The position numbers and the translations under genes were made by a program. Source: Streptomyces decoyicus (lineage in GTDB: Bacteria; Actinomycetota; Actinomycetes; Streptomycetales; Streptomycetaceae). From it: a DNA stretch of 64,000 bases. The DNA is taken from NCBI RefSeq assembly GCF_019880305.1, contig NZ_CP082301.1:434001-498000 (forward strand). The letters run 5' to 3'. Positions 25,360 to 34,528 of the stretch are shown here, piece after piece. Below the pieces are notes generated by a model, which was not told where the DNA came from, did no database searches, and was given only the letters and a program-made list of their open reading frames with translations. The number at the start of each line of letters is the position of its first letter. Positions within the stretch are counted from its first letter, which is position 1.

Positions 25360-26940
25360 TCAGGAGCGGGCGGGCAGCCCCGGGATGCCCGGAGGCAGGG
25401 GAAGCGGCAGCTTGGTGGCGCTGCTGCGCTCATGTGCGGGCGCGGGTGCCTGGCAGGTCACGTCCTTCACGGGGAGCTTGCCCGTGGTCAGGTACGCGGT
25501 GGCCGTCTTGTCGGCGCACGACTTGGAACCGTAGATGCCGTGTCCGACGCCCCCGGCGACCGTGACCATCCTCGAGCCCTTCATGGCCCGGTGCATGCCG
25601 AGGCCACTGGACAGCGGTGTCTGGGAGTCCCACTCGTTCTGCAGGGTGAGTGCCCCGACCTTGTTGTCGATCGTGGTGGCGGGTTCGCTGCCGTTCTTCT
25701 TCCAGAACGCGCACGGCTTGATCTGGGACGCGAAGTCGCCGTACAGCGGGTACTTGGCCTTGTCCCGGATCGCATCGCGGCGGTACTGCTCGGGGTCGCG
25801 CGGCCAGGCGCGGGTGTCGGAGCAGACGACTGCCCAGAAGCTTGCGCTGTAGTTGTCCGAGGGCACGCCGGGGCCGAACGCCGGCGGTGCGGGTCGCTCG
25901 GGCGACACGCTGTCAGGGGTGGAGGACGCGCCCTTGCCGTCGGCGGCCTTCTTCAGCTCGACGATTTCCTCCGCGGCCTCGCGCACACTGAAGAACATGG
26001 CACGGCCCGCGCGGATGTCATCGCCGTTCAGGAGGGTGCCGTTGAGCTCGATCGGCTTCCGGTCGGCCTGGGCGACCAGAGCCCAGAACGTCTTGCGGAC
26101 CTTGCCCGGGGTGTTGCCCAGCTTGTAGGTCGCGTTCCGCTTAGCGGTCCACTTGCTCCACCTCGTGAACGCGGGCTCGCTGCCCTCCGCCCAGACCTGC
26201 ATCATGCCCCGCCAGATCCGCGCGGGGTCGACGGCGCTGTCCAGTACGATCCGGTCGCTGCGCCGCGGGAACATCTGCGTGTAGACGGCTCCGAGATAGG
26301 TGCCGTACGAGTACCCGAGGTAGGAGATCTTCTTCTCGCCCAGCACGGCCCGGATGACGTCCATGTCACGGGCGGTGTTGCGCGTGGTGATGTGGGGCAG
26401 CTTGTCGCCCTGCTTGGCGTCGCACTTGTCGGCGACGGTCCGGGCCCACTTGACGTCCTTGGCGAACGACGCGGCCTTGTAGGGCCGCTGCCAGTTCTCC
26501 TCATCGGCGGTCAGGCCGCAGCTGACGGGGGAGCTTTGGCCGACACCCCGTGGGTCGAAGCCGATGAGGTCGTACTTTCTCTGCACGGACTTGGGGAGCT
26601 CGGCCGACAGCGACTGTGGCATATCGAGGCCCTGGCCGCCCGGCCCCCCGGGATTGAGCAGCAGGACGCCGCGGCGTTCGGCGGGACTGCTCGCCTTGAT
26701 CCGCGATATCGCGAGGTCGATCTTCTTGCCGCCCGGACGGCTGTAGTCCAACGGGACCTTGAGGGTGGCGCACTGAAAGGAGGCCGGGGCTGCGCTGTTG
26801 CAGCGGTGCCATGCCGGTCTCTGCTTGAGGTGCTGCGGTAAGGAGTTCTCAGCGGCGGAGGCGGTCGCCGGTGTGAGTGCCGGAATCAGCGCCGCGACGG
26901 CACTCGCCGCCAGCACGGGGGCTATTCGTCTGCTTCGCAC
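25360..26940 (-). CDS. Secreted tripeptidyl aminopeptidase-like alpha/beta hydrolase
   Basis: A 526-residue exported S33-type peptidase of the Tap/Slp kind. The signal peptide RRIAPVLAASAVAALIPALT ends at ASA. The alpha/beta hydrolase core has LLLNPGGPGGQGLD (oxyanion loop), FDPRGVGQSSPVSC and the nucleophile elbow GYSYGTYLG. A C-terminal TAP-like domain carries QNEWDSQTPL (acid) and GGVGHGIYG (His). These enzymes release tripeptides from extracellular proteins during mycelial growth. Its last codons overlap a 24-bp direct repeat. Confidence 0.92.
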   Translation of the reverse strand: MRSRRIAPVLAASAVAALIPALTPATASAAENSLPQHLKQRPAWHRCNSAAPASFQCATLKVPLDYSRPGGKKIDLAISRIKASSPAERRGVLLLNPGGPGGQGLDMPQSLSAELPKSVQRKYDLIGFDPRGVGQSSPVSCGLTADEENWQRPYKAASFAKDVKWARTVADKCDAKQGDKLPHITTRNTARDMDVIRAVLGEKKISYLGYSYGTYLGAVYTQMFPRRSDRIVLDSAVDPARIWRGMMQVWAEGSEPAFTRWSKWTAKRNATYKLGNTPGKVRKTFWALVAQADRKPIELNGTLLNGDDIRAGRAMFFSVREAAEEIVELKKAADGKGASSTPDSVSPERPAPPAFGPGVPSDNYSASFWAVVCSDTRAWPRDPEQYRRDAIRDKAKYPLYGDFASQIKPCAFWKKNGSEPATTIDNKVGALTLQNEWDSQTPLSSGLGMHRAMKGSRMVTVAGGVGHGIYGSKSCADKTATAYLTTGKLPVKDVTCQAPAPAHERSSATKLPLPLPPGIPGLPARS

Positions 26941-27189
26941 GTGGGGCCCTTCGGGTCAGTACGTGTGGGACGCACTCACCCTTGCGCACAGGGCAGTTGG
27001 GGCGAATCCCCCAGCAGGGCACGGTGTGTCCGACTGTGGGTGGACGGACTGCTGGGACATATGGTCCTGGAGTCGGACACGGTGCTCGTATCCAGCGTCC
27101 CGCACCGCCGTCCAGGGCGCTCGGCCACGACCACGCGTCCCGTCGTCACCCGCGCCACCGCGGTGAGGAGCAGACCAGCAGCTCCGCAA

Positions 27190-27420
27190 CGCGTTGCCGC
27201 CCGTGTGGAGGGCCTCGAAGACCTTCGTCCAGAACGTGCGGATGGCGAAGGACAGCAGCACGAGGGCGGCCCAGAAGACGCTTGCGAGGACGGTGCTGCG
27301 CAGACGACAACGGCTGAACAGTGCGCGGAAGCCGCCCCCTTGGCCTTGGCCCCGGGCGCGCTCGGCGAGCTCCGCCGCGACATCGATCTCGATACCGTAC
27401 GTACGATCAGCGCCTCGGCC
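27190..27420 (-). pseudogene. Possible MFS sugar-porter remnant
   Basis: A minus-strand frame reads YGIEIDVAAELAERARGQGQ, GGGFRALFSRCRLRST, VLASVFWAALVLLSFAIRTF and WTKVFEALHTGG. This resembles the cytoplasmic loop and following helix of sugar-porter-type MFS proteins (basic LFSRRxRxRT then an aromatic helix). Nothing recognisable flanks it on either side, so it would be an internal scrap. The identification is tentative. Confidence 0.35.
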
Positions 27421-27580
27421 TCCTCCCCGCCCCCCTTGCTCAACAGTCGGCGATCGTCGGCGACCAGCCCGCCAACGGGGCCGGAAGAGTTGCCTGGTCA
27501 GGTAGCTTTCAAGGCATCCATTGAGCTATATGTACGGGCCCGTTCGGCAGCTCCGGCCGGGTCCGTGAAGAGGGCGTGGC

Positions 27581-27885
27581 ATGAGTGCGGTCAACCTGAC
27601 GGAGACTGCCGCCGTGCTGCCGGAGGCGTGGAGTTCTCGCAGGCTGGGTCTGGTGGGGACAGCCTGCGTGAAGGTGCTGCGCATGGATGAGCTGCCGGTT
27701 GAGGAGGAGAGCCATGGGGCCGCCGAGGCGCTGCTGGTCCTCGACGGCAGGCTGGAGCTGGAGGTGGAGGGCATGCCGGTGTCGGTGCAGGCGGGCGAGC
27801 TGTTCATGGTTGCGGCGGGAGCTGAACACGCAGTCCGTCCAGGAAGCCGGGCACGTTGGTGATCGTGGAACAACAAGAGGAGTAA
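27581..27885 (+). pseudogene. Small cupin protein with a C-terminal one-base frameshift
   Basis: The main frame from ATG 27581 encodes a single cupin domain of 93 residues (ALLVLDGRLELEVEGMPVSV, QAGELFMVAAGAEHAVRPGS) and ends oddly in RARW at 27862. Adding one base near 27847 gives GSRGTLVIVEQQEE and a stop at 27885, the usual cupin ending (GTLVIVE). The first histidine motif is weak, with only the second motif's His visible. The frameshift is small, so the protein may still fold. Confidence 0.65.
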
Positions 27886-27940
27886 CGGCTCTTCAGACGG
27901 CTCTTCAAGCGGCTCTTCAGGCGGCCCTTCAGGCGGCCTT
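27886..27940. repeat. 12-bp tandem repeat, four copies
   Basis: CGGCTCTTCAGA, CGGCTCTTCAAG, CGGCTCTTCAGG and CGGCCCTTCAGG follow one another, with a partial fifth unit, starting one base after the restored cupin stop codon. Confidence 0.85.
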
Positions 27941-28444
27941 GACCGGGCGTTTGATCCAGGACCGGATGGCGGCGAGTCCCGGCGGGGGGGCACACCGGCT
28001 GAGTCTGGTCCAGGACATCGCTGAGTCCGTCGCGCCGGTCCTCCGATCTCGGTTGAGGAACCTGTAGTCCTGGCGGCTAGCCGGCGTCCGGAGGTCAGCC
28101 AGCTGCGCTCCGTACGCCGTCGCAGTAGGGCGACTTACTCGGTCGTGGTCCGCGCCGCCCGCCCCTGGGGCTCGCTGCCCCCGGAGCGCCATGAGGTCCT
28201 CGTCCTCCCGGCCCGCATGGCCGACAACCCCGTCCCGGCGGCACACCGGTTATCCGGCCGGACCTGTCCGGACAAGCCGCTGACCTGCCCGGACAGCCGT
28301 ACGGCTGTCCCGGACACCGAAAGCCATTGCCGGAAAGGGTCCGGTCACCCAGGCTCGGTTGCTGTCGCGGCGGCCGGCCGCACGGGGGAAGGGCCGGCCG
28401 CCGCGCCCCAGCACCCCACCCGACCACCGGACAGGAGTCGTCCC
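27941..28444. other. Gene-free spacer before the beta-helix gene
   Basis: No coding sequence was recognised. The region contains several CCGGAC/GTCCGG words and the perfect palindrome listed separately at 28291-28310. Confidence 0.4.
28291..28310. promoter_or_regulatory. Perfect 20-bp palindrome
   Basis: GGACAGCCGTACGGCTGTCC is an uninterrupted perfect inverted repeat 135 bases upstream of the beta-helix gene, next to further GTCCGGAC words. It could be a repressor operator or a hairpin; no binder can be named. Confidence 0.5.
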
Positions 28445-29191
28445 ATGCCCATGCATACGCCGCGTCCCCGCCGTCTCATACCGACTGCCGCCCTCACCAC
28501 CGCCGTCGGCACCGCGCTGATGCTCGGCGGCATGACCGAGCCGAGCTGGGGTGCCACCGCCGCCAGGTACCCGGGGCAGGTCAAGTGCCCCAAGGGCGGC
28601 TACCAGCTGTGCATCGACGGCGGTCCCGGCGGCTTCACCATCAGCGGCAGGAAGTTCTCCGGCCACGCCAACGCGATCCTGCTGAGGAACGTCTCGAACG
28701 TCACGGTCAGCGGAAACACGTTCAAGAACCTCAGCGGCTCCACCGGCTACGCCGCCGTCCACGTGAAGAACTCCTCCGACATCGCGATCCGGAAGAACAC
28801 CTTCTCCGGGCTGCGCAACGGCGGGAACATGCACGGCGTCTACCTGGTACAGACCTCGGGCAGCAGCATCACCGGCAACAAGTTCTCGTCGATCACCGGC
28901 GATCCCGTACGGATCAGGGACGGCAGCCGGAACAACACGGTGAGCGGGAACACCTTCACCAAGTCCGGCCAGTACGCCATGTTCAGCGAGTGGGGTCGGC
29001 TGGAGAGAGGCGAAACCTGCGGTCGTGGCAACGTCTTCAAAAGCAACAAGTACGGAACCGGCTACTCCGTCAGGCGGCTCCCGCTGATCAAGTGGGGCGG
29101 CAGGGGCGGCGGCAGCACCGGCCTCAAGCTCACCTGGAACAACTGCAAGAAGGCGAGCATCGTCAACAGGGGCGGCAACACCAAGCTGTAG
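28445..29191 (+). CDS. Secreted right-handed parallel beta-helix protein
   Basis: A 248-residue exported protein. ATG 28445 follows an AGGAG site. The signal sequence (PRRLIPTAALTTAVGTALML) ends near WGA. The body shows beta-helix rungs: FTISGRKFSGHANAILLRNV, VTVSGNTFKNLSG, IAIRKNTFSGLRN, SSITGNKFSSITG and NTVSGNTFTKSG. A C-terminal part has two cysteines (ETCGRGN and NNCKK). Such folds occur in pectate lyases, alginate epimerases and NosD-like proteins. No catalytic signature is evident, so carbohydrate binding or cleavage is only suggested. Confidence 0.85.
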   Translation: MPMHTPRPRRLIPTAALTTAVGTALMLGGMTEPSWGATAARYPGQVKCPKGGYQLCIDGGPGGFTISGRKFSGHANAILLRNVSNVTVSGNTFKNLSGSTGYAAVHVKNSSDIAIRKNTFSGLRNGGNMHGVYLVQTSGSSITGNKFSSITGDPVRIRDGSRNNTVSGNTFTKSGQYAMFSEWGRLERGETCGRGNVFKSNKYGTGYSVRRLPLIKWGGRGGGSTGLKLTWNNCKKASIVNRGGNTKL

Positions 29192-30070
29192 GGCCGTCGG
29201 CGGTCGCCCACGCGTCCGCCGTGGTGCACGGACGCGTCGCCGCAGTACGGCGGTGAGCGCTCGATCGATGGCATGAAAAAGGGCCCCGGCCGACGAACCG
29301 GACGACCGCGCCGCCATCGGACGGTCCGCGGCCGGACTCACCACAAAGATCCCTCTCGCGGCCGAGGGCCACTGCCGTCCGAGGGCCACTGCCGTCCGGC
29401 GGCCACTATCCACCGGTGGTTTTCGTCCTGACCGACCGCCGGACAGGCCGGCGATACACGCGATGTGAGCAAGCAGGGCAACACCGCAGAAAGGCGCATC
29501 AACCGCCTGGAGCAGTGGCGAGGTATCGCAACCCGTTACGGGAAGACCGCGACCGTCTGCCTGGCCGGGCTCCGCATCGCAGGCTTCTTCCTCTGGTCCG
29601 CACGATGATCCACAAACGAAACGCCCTAGGTGACCGGCAGCCCGTACTTCCACCGGGACGCGTGCAGCGGTGGGCAGGTACGGTCTCGGACCCAGACGGT
29701 GGCGCCCGATCGCCCCATCGATGCCGACGGCTCTGTTGATCTCTTCGTCATCAGCAATCCTGAGGGGGACCAGTCCGTCACCCGCGCTTCGAGGAGGTCG
29801 AGAGCAGGCGCCCGCGCCACCCGTAGCTGTGACGTGTCTCATGCAGTGATCTCCCGTGACGCCGACGCGTGGCGGTCCGGGAGTGAACGGGCCGCGAGCC
29901 CAGGGCCGTTGATCCCGGGTTCGTGATCCAGAGGGGCCGGTCGACGCAGTGTTCCGGCAGCGCAGCGGCGTTCCCGGCAATTGGCCGGAAATAAGCTGTC
30001 CGCGGCAGACGACAGCGGCCCTTCAACGGCGAGGGGGCATGCGGCAACACCAGGACGGACGACACTTCCC
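29192..30070. other. Long spacer with IS5 debris before the APC permease gene
   Basis: Apart from the transposase remnant at 29465-29608, no gene is recognised in these 879 bases. Near 29360-29400 GAGGGCCACTGCCGTCC is directly repeated. Confidence 0.45.
29465..29608 (+). pseudogene. IS5-family transposase C-terminal remnant
   Basis: A 48-codon frame reads GNTAERRINRLEQWRGIATR, then YGKTATVCLAGLRIAGFFLW and SAR before a TGA. This is the C-terminal ER-x-I-N-x-L-x-x-W-R-x-x-A-T-R-Y-x-K-x-A signature of IS5-type DDE transposases. The DDE core and terminal inverted repeats are not found next to it. Confidence 0.8.
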
Positions 30071-31765
30071 ATGGACATGAGCGCGGGCGAGCGCAAGGGG
30101 CTCAGCCTCTTCGCCCTCATCATGATCGGCATCGGCTCGATCTTCGGCTCCGGCTGGCTCTTCGGAGCCGGAGCCGCCGCCCAGGTGGCGGGCCCCGCGG
30201 CGCTCGTCGCGTGGGTGATCGGCGCCCTCTTCATCGGCATGATCGCGATGTCGTACGCGGAGGTCGGCTCGGCCTACCCGATCCCCGGCGGCATGGCCCG
30301 CTACGGGCATCTCTCGCACGGCCCGGTCCTCGGCTTCCTCACCGGCTGGGCGGTGTGGATCGCTACCGCCTCGCTGATCCCGATCGAGTCGATCGCGGCC
30401 ACCCAGTACATGACGTCCTGGAGCTTCGGCTGGGCGAAGGGCCTGGTCGATCCGGCCACCCACCAGCTGACCCTCTCCGGCACGGCGGTGGCACTGGTCC
30501 TGACCCTCGCGCTCTGGCTGACCTGCTTCTGGTCGGTCCAGCTGCTGGCCCGTGCCAACACCGTGCTCACACTGGTCAAGTTCGCCATCCCGGTGCTGGC
30601 GGTAATCGCCCTGGTCGGGTCCGGCTTCCACACCTCGAACTTCACCGCGCACGGCGGCTTCGCCCCGTACGGCTGGCCGGCCGTGCTCACCGCCGTCACC
30701 ACCTGCGGTGTGGTCTTCGCCTTCAACGGCTTCCAGGCCGTGGTCAACCTCGGCGGGGCCGCGAAGAACCCGGGCCGGGCCATCCCGGTCGCCCTGGTCG
30801 GTGCGCTCGCACTGGGCCTGGTGATCTACCTGGCGCTACAGGCCGCCTACCTGGGGGCGGTGCCGCCCGAGCTGCCGGCGCGGTCCGGCGGTTGGCAAGG
30901 CGTGAACCTCAACTCGCCGTTCGCCGACCTGGCGGGGCTGCTGATGCTGCACTGGGTGGTCACCATGCTGCAGTTCGGCGCGTTCATCTCGCCGGCCGGG
31001 TCCAACATCGCCAATGTCGCCTCGGCCGCGTACATGGTCACCAACCTCGCCGAGACCCGGTTCTTCCCCCGGAAGCTGGCGGCCGTGCACCCCCGCTATG
31101 GCACCGCCCGCCCCGCGATGTGGCTCAACCTCGGCTTCTCCGTCGTGCTGCTGCTCACCGTCGGCCGCAGCTGGCAGGCGCTGGCCGGTGTTGTGTCGGC
31201 GGCCATGGTCATCTCGTATCTGATCGGCCCGATCGCGGTGGGGGTGCTGCGGCGGACCCGTCCGGAGCTGCCCCGCCCCTTCCGGCTGCCGGCCGCCGGG
31301 GTGCTGTGCCCGGTCACCTTCGCCTTCGCCGCCTGCGCGCTGTACTGGTCGAAGTGGCCGGAGACCGGAAAGATCACCGTGCTGACGCTGGTGGCCGCAC
31401 CGGTCGCGGCGCTGGTGCTGTGGCGCCGGGGCGAGCTCGCGAAGGGCCGCGAAGCGTCCGGCAAGGGCGGGCGCGGGGCGAGCCTGCTCATGCAGTTCGC
31501 CCCGGCCTGGTGGATGATCGCCTTCCTGGTGTGGACGGCCACGGTGTCCGCGCTGGGCGGCCAGGAGTTCGGCGGCCGGGACATTCTCCCCGGCGTGCTC
31601 GGCACCGCCCTGATCGCGGTCACCGCCCCGCTCTTCTACTTCTGGGCGGTGCGCTCCGGGGTCAGGGCCCACGCACGGGGCCTGACCGGCGATCCGTCCC
31701 CCGCCGAGACCGCCCCGACCCCCACTGCCACCCCCGACGACGCACGCCCGATGGCCTCCGTCTGA
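30071..31765 (+). CDS. APC superfamily amino-acid permease
   Basis: A 564-residue membrane transporter with about 12-14 hydrophobic segments. The start MDMSAGERKG is preferred over an upstream TTG at 29981 because the extension is low-complexity. LSLFALIMIGIGSIFGSGWL is the unwound first helix of the APC fold, and the consensus continues with SYAEVGSAYPIPGGMARY and FAFNGFQAVVNLGGAAKNPG. The C-terminus is cytoplasmic and Pro/Thr-rich. It probably imports an amino acid by proton symport; substrate unknown. No partner genes adjoin it. Confidence 0.9.
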   Translation: MDMSAGERKGLSLFALIMIGIGSIFGSGWLFGAGAAAQVAGPAALVAWVIGALFIGMIAMSYAEVGSAYPIPGGMARYGHLSHGPVLGFLTGWAVWIATASLIPIESIAATQYMTSWSFGWAKGLVDPATHQLTLSGTAVALVLTLALWLTCFWSVQLLARANTVLTLVKFAIPVLAVIALVGSGFHTSNFTAHGGFAPYGWPAVLTAVTTCGVVFAFNGFQAVVNLGGAAKNPGRAIPVALVGALALGLVIYLALQAAYLGAVPPELPARSGGWQGVNLNSPFADLAGLLMLHWVVTMLQFGAFISPAGSNIANVASAAYMVTNLAETRFFPRKLAAVHPRYGTARPAMWLNLGFSVVLLLTVGRSWQALAGVVSAAMVISYLIGPIAVGVLRRTRPELPRPFRLPAAGVLCPVTFAFAACALYWSKWPETGKITVLTLVAAPVAALVLWRRGELAKGREASGKGGRGASLLMQFAPAWWMIAFLVWTATVSALGGQEFGGRDILPGVLGTALIAVTAPLFYFWAVRSGVRAHARGLTGDPSPAETAPTPTATPDDARPMASV

Positions 31766-31793
31766 GGGCCCCCGCGCTTAAGGGCACCCCGCC

Positions 31794-31837
31794 GGGTCCG
31801 GGTTATGCCCGGGGTCCGGGTTACGCCCGGGGTCCGG
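31794..31837. repeat. 18-bp tandem repeat, about 2.5 copies
   Basis: GGGTCCGGGTTATGCCCG, GGGTCCGGGTTACGCCCG and a partial third unit lie 28 bases after the permease stop. The units are partly self-complementary (GGGT..GCCC) and may also serve as a terminator. The spacer to 32165 holds nothing else recognised. Confidence 0.75.
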
Positions 31838-32165
31838 CGGGGCTCCCCTCATCCCAGCTCCACCGTCCGTGGCTGAGCGGTCTTGCGTACGTCAGGTGCT
31901 GCCGCGCGGAGCGGCGTCCCGCTGCGGGAAGGCCTGGCGACGGTGCGACGAGGCCGGCAGCGACGAGTCAGGACTGCACGGACCGTCCGGCTCTGGAACG
32001 ACGACTTCGTGGACCAGCACGTCCGCAAAGAGCGCTCGTCCGGTCAGTTTGACCGGGCAGCCAGGATTGCCCCAGGGCAGGCGTTCCGTCCACGGTTGTC
32101 GCCAGGAAACCAGCACCGCTGTCCACCACCGGCACCGTGCGTCCGGCGATCAGTACCCTCCCTCC

Positions 32166-32786
32166 ATGGGACTGGACATCACCGTGATGATCGTCGACTG
32201 GTCATGGCTTGGGGAGGTGCCACCTCGGGAGCGGCTGTCGCGGTTGAGGGATGCCTGGTACGCCGACGAGACGGGGCTGTGGGACCACGGCGCACCGGCG
32301 GTCAAGGGCGACTGGGAATGGCCACGGGGACCCGACGGCGCCTTCTTCGCCGTCTACGGGTTCCTGCGCACCTGCGGCTCGTTCAAGGCGCACTTCTGGG
32401 CCGGGGAGCGCTGGGAGTCCCTCCGCGACCATGCCGACCCGCTGGTGCGGACCGGGTTGGACGCCTTGCTGCTGGGGCTGATCTGGGGTGGGCCGGACGG
32501 CGAGGCGGAGCACACGGATCCGGGCTTCTTCTGTGATGAACCAGGAGTCTCCTACGGCCTCCTGGTCGGGCGGTCGCCGGACAGTGTTCGGGAACTGGCC
32601 GCGACATGGGAAGGTGTACGGCCCCGGCTCGGCGGGTTGCGTGGGGCCTTTGACGAGCATGCCGCCGTTCCCGCCGCGCGCTGGTTCCCCGACTTCGAGG
32701 CGTTCACCGACCTGTTGGAGGAGTGGGGCCGCGTCCTCACCGAAGCGGCCCGACGGGGCTGGGGCGTCGTGGGGCTGAGCGAATAG
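32166..32786 (+). CDS. Hypothetical cytoplasmic protein
   Basis: A 206-residue protein not assigned to a family. It begins MGLDITVMIVDWSWLGEVPP, is rich in Trp and acidic residues, has no signal peptide or membrane helix, and keeps strong third-position GC to the end (RRGWGVVGLSE). The pattern suggests a single alpha/beta domain. ATG 32166 is the first start after the gene-free spacer; upstream codons in frame look non-coding. It is not visibly co-transcribed with either neighbour. Confidence 0.7.
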   Translation: MGLDITVMIVDWSWLGEVPPRERLSRLRDAWYADETGLWDHGAPAVKGDWEWPRGPDGAFFAVYGFLRTCGSFKAHFWAGERWESLRDHADPLVRTGLDALLLGLIWGGPDGEAEHTDPGFFCDEPGVSYGLLVGRSPDSVRELAATWEGVRPRLGGLRGAFDEHAAVPAARWFPDFEAFTDLLEEWGRVLTEAARRGWGVVGLSE

Positions 32787-32837
32787 GGCGGGCGGGGCGC
32801 TGTCGACTGCACGGTGGCGGCTCCTCGCATGCGCCCA

Positions 32838-33026
32838 CTACGCGAAACGGTACAACTCGGTGAAGTTCCGGCCGTGACAGCCGGCCAGGACCACATGGCG
32901 AGCGCCCTGGTATGCCCCGATGAGTCCCTCCTCGGCGGTCAGCACCGCCACGGCCTGGCAGACCGTGCCGCGCGAGACGCCGCAGTGGGCCGCACGTTCG
33001 GTCTCCGCGGAGAGCAGACTGCCCAC
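32838..33026 (-). pseudogene. GntR-family DNA-binding domain remnant
   Basis: A 62-residue frame holds GSLLSAETERAAHCGVSRGT, VCQAVAVLTAEE and LIGAYQGARHVVLAG, the winged helix-turn-helix of GntR regulators. The first helix is missing: a stop lies 12 codons upstream, and the 34-bp duplication at 33048-33115 sits where the N-terminus should be. There is no effector domain. Confidence 0.6.
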
Positions 33027-33047
33027 GGTGCGGTCCTCGCGATCGAT

Positions 33048-33115
33048 CGCCCCGCCTCAACTCTTGGCGATCTCCCCGCATCGCCCCGCCTCAACTCTTG
33101 GCGATCTCCCCGCAT
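33048..33115. repeat. 34-bp direct duplication
   Basis: CGCCCCGCCTCAACTCTTGG plus CGATCTCCCCGCAT occurs twice back to back, directly upstream of the truncated GntR domain. Confidence 0.85.
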
Positions 33116-33266
33116 CGTGCCGCCATGCTTCCTCTTTCGCGCGGAGTTGTGCGCAGAGTGTGCAGCGCGGCCGGCCTGGCCGAGGTGCCGTGATGACCCC
33201 TGCGAGCTGCGATTGCGAGGGAATTGAAGTCATTAGTTTTCCCAATGTTTACCTGGCGGACACCAT

Positions 33267-33301
33267 AGTTGGGCCTACTGAGGCCCAACTTGTCAGACAA
33301 G
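33267..33301. promoter_or_regulatory. Paired inverted repeats upstream of the first solute-binding protein gene
   Basis: AGTTGGGCCT-ACTG-AGGCCCAACT is a perfect 10-base-arm repeat, and it overlaps CTTGTC-A-GACAAG at 33289-33301. A further TCGGACAAG follows. The patch is AT-richer than its surroundings. The second repeat resembles small GntR-type operators (GTCnGAC core), and a GntR remnant lies nearby, but binding is inferred. The first repeat could instead be a hairpin. Confidence 0.55.
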
Positions 33302-33397
33302 TCGTCGGACAAGTGCTCACCCCCCACGTGCATCCCTTGTGTGGCCCCGCATGAAACCCCTCAATGCTCTGTGCGTACCCCTGGAGAGACCGTGACC

Positions 33398-34528
33398 GTG
33401 TTCCTGCCGAGGACAGCCCTCCTCACCGGCGTCCTCACCGTCGCCGCCGTCGCCCTCAGCGCCTGTAGCGCGGACCCCGACGCGTCGACCACCGAGGGTG
33501 GAAAGGGCGCGGCAACCGCGACCACGGCCGAGGCCCTCGGCGGCATCGACGCCCTGGCCAAGGCGGCCAAGAAGGAGGGCACGCTGCATGCGATCGCACT
33601 GCCCCGCGACTGGGCCAATTACGGCGCCCTGATGGACGGCTTCAAAAAGAAGTACGGCATCAAGGTCGAGGTCGAGAACCCGAAGGGAGCCAGCCAGGAC
33701 GAGATCAGCGCGGTCACCTCGCGCAAGGGCCAGGACAGCGCGCCCGACGTCCTCGACCTCGGCAGCTCCTTCGCGCAGAGCGCCGCCCAGCAGGGGCTGC
33801 TCGCGCCGTACATGGTCGCCGGTTTCGCTGACATCCCCGATGTCCAGAGGGACTCGATCGGCCGCTGGGCAAACGACTACGGCGGCTATATCTCCTTCGG
33901 CTGCGATGCCAAGCGTGTGCAGACCTGCCCGACCAGTTTCAAGGATCTGCTCCAGCCGCAGTACAAGGGGAAGGTCGCGCTCAACGGCGACCCCACCACA
34001 TCGGGTTCGGCCTTCGGCGCCGTGTACGCGGCCGCCCTCGCCCGCGGCGGCTCCTTCGACGACATCCAGCCCGGCATGGACTTCTTCACCAAGCTGAAGA
34101 AGAACGGCAACTACACGCCCGTCAAATCCACCGCGGCCACCATCGCGAACGGCAAGACGCCGATCAGCATCGACTGGGACTACCTCAACGCCGGGTACAC
34201 CGACCAGTTCAAGTCCAAGGGCGTCGACTGGACGGTCACGGTCCCCTCGGACGGCAAGTTCTCCCAGTACTACTCGCAGGCCATCAACAAGGATGCGCCG
34301 CACCCCGCCGCCGCGCGCCTGTGGCAGGAGTACCTCTACAGCACCGAGGGCCAGAACCTCAGGCTCAAGGGATACGCCCGCCCGGCTCTGATGGACGCCA
34401 TGAAGAAGGCCGGCACGCTCGACAAGGCCGCGGCGACGAAGCTGCCGAAGGTCTCCGGCACGCCGACCTTCCCGACCGAGACCCAGCAGAGCAATGCCAA
34501 GGGCGTCATCGCCCAGAGCTGGGGCTAG
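33398..34528 (+). CDS. Extracellular solute-binding lipoprotein (type 2 periplasmic-binding fold), orphan
   Basis: A 376-residue lipoprotein with lipobox ALSAC. GTG 33398 is chosen because GGAGAG lies nine bases upstream. The mature protein has AIALPRDWANYGALMDGF, KKKYGIKVEVENPKGASQDE, APDVLDLGSSFAQSAAQQGL, a pair of cysteines (FGCDAKRVQTC) and KTPISIDWDYLNAGY. It resembles the polyamine/iron/phosphonate-type binding proteins. No permease or ATPase gene adjoins it. A close paralogue lies at 39442-40584. Confidence 0.88.
   Translation: MFLPRTALLTGVLTVAAVALSACSADPDASTTEGGKGAATATTAEALGGIDALAKAAKKEGTLHAIALPRDWANYGALMDGFKKKYGIKVEVENPKGASQDEISAVTSRKGQDSAPDVLDLGSSFAQSAAQQGLLAPYMVAGFADIPDVQRDSIGRWANDYGGYISFGCDAKRVQTCPTSFKDLLQPQYKGKVALNGDPTTSGSAFGAVYAAALARGGSFDDIQPGMDFFTKLKKNGNYTPVKSTAATIANGKTPISIDWDYLNAGYTDQFKSKGVDWTVTVPSDGKFSQYYSQAINKDAPHPAAARLWQEYLYSTEGQNLRLKGYARPALMDAMKKAGTLDKAAATKLPKVSGTPTFPTETQQSNAKGVIAQSWG

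Noticed and set aside
27886..27940. Tandem 12-bp units considered as part of a longer cupin protein
   Set aside because: The restored cupin frame stops immediately before the array.
28250..29980. A 576-codon open frame on the minus strand
   Set aside because: It is antisense to the beta-helix gene and the IS5 remnant and has no recognisable domain; codon positions fit the opposite strand.
33050..33115. Two 34-bp copies considered as a CRISPR fragment
   Set aside because: The copies are adjacent without spacers and only two exist; this is a simple tandem duplication. No cas genes are present.
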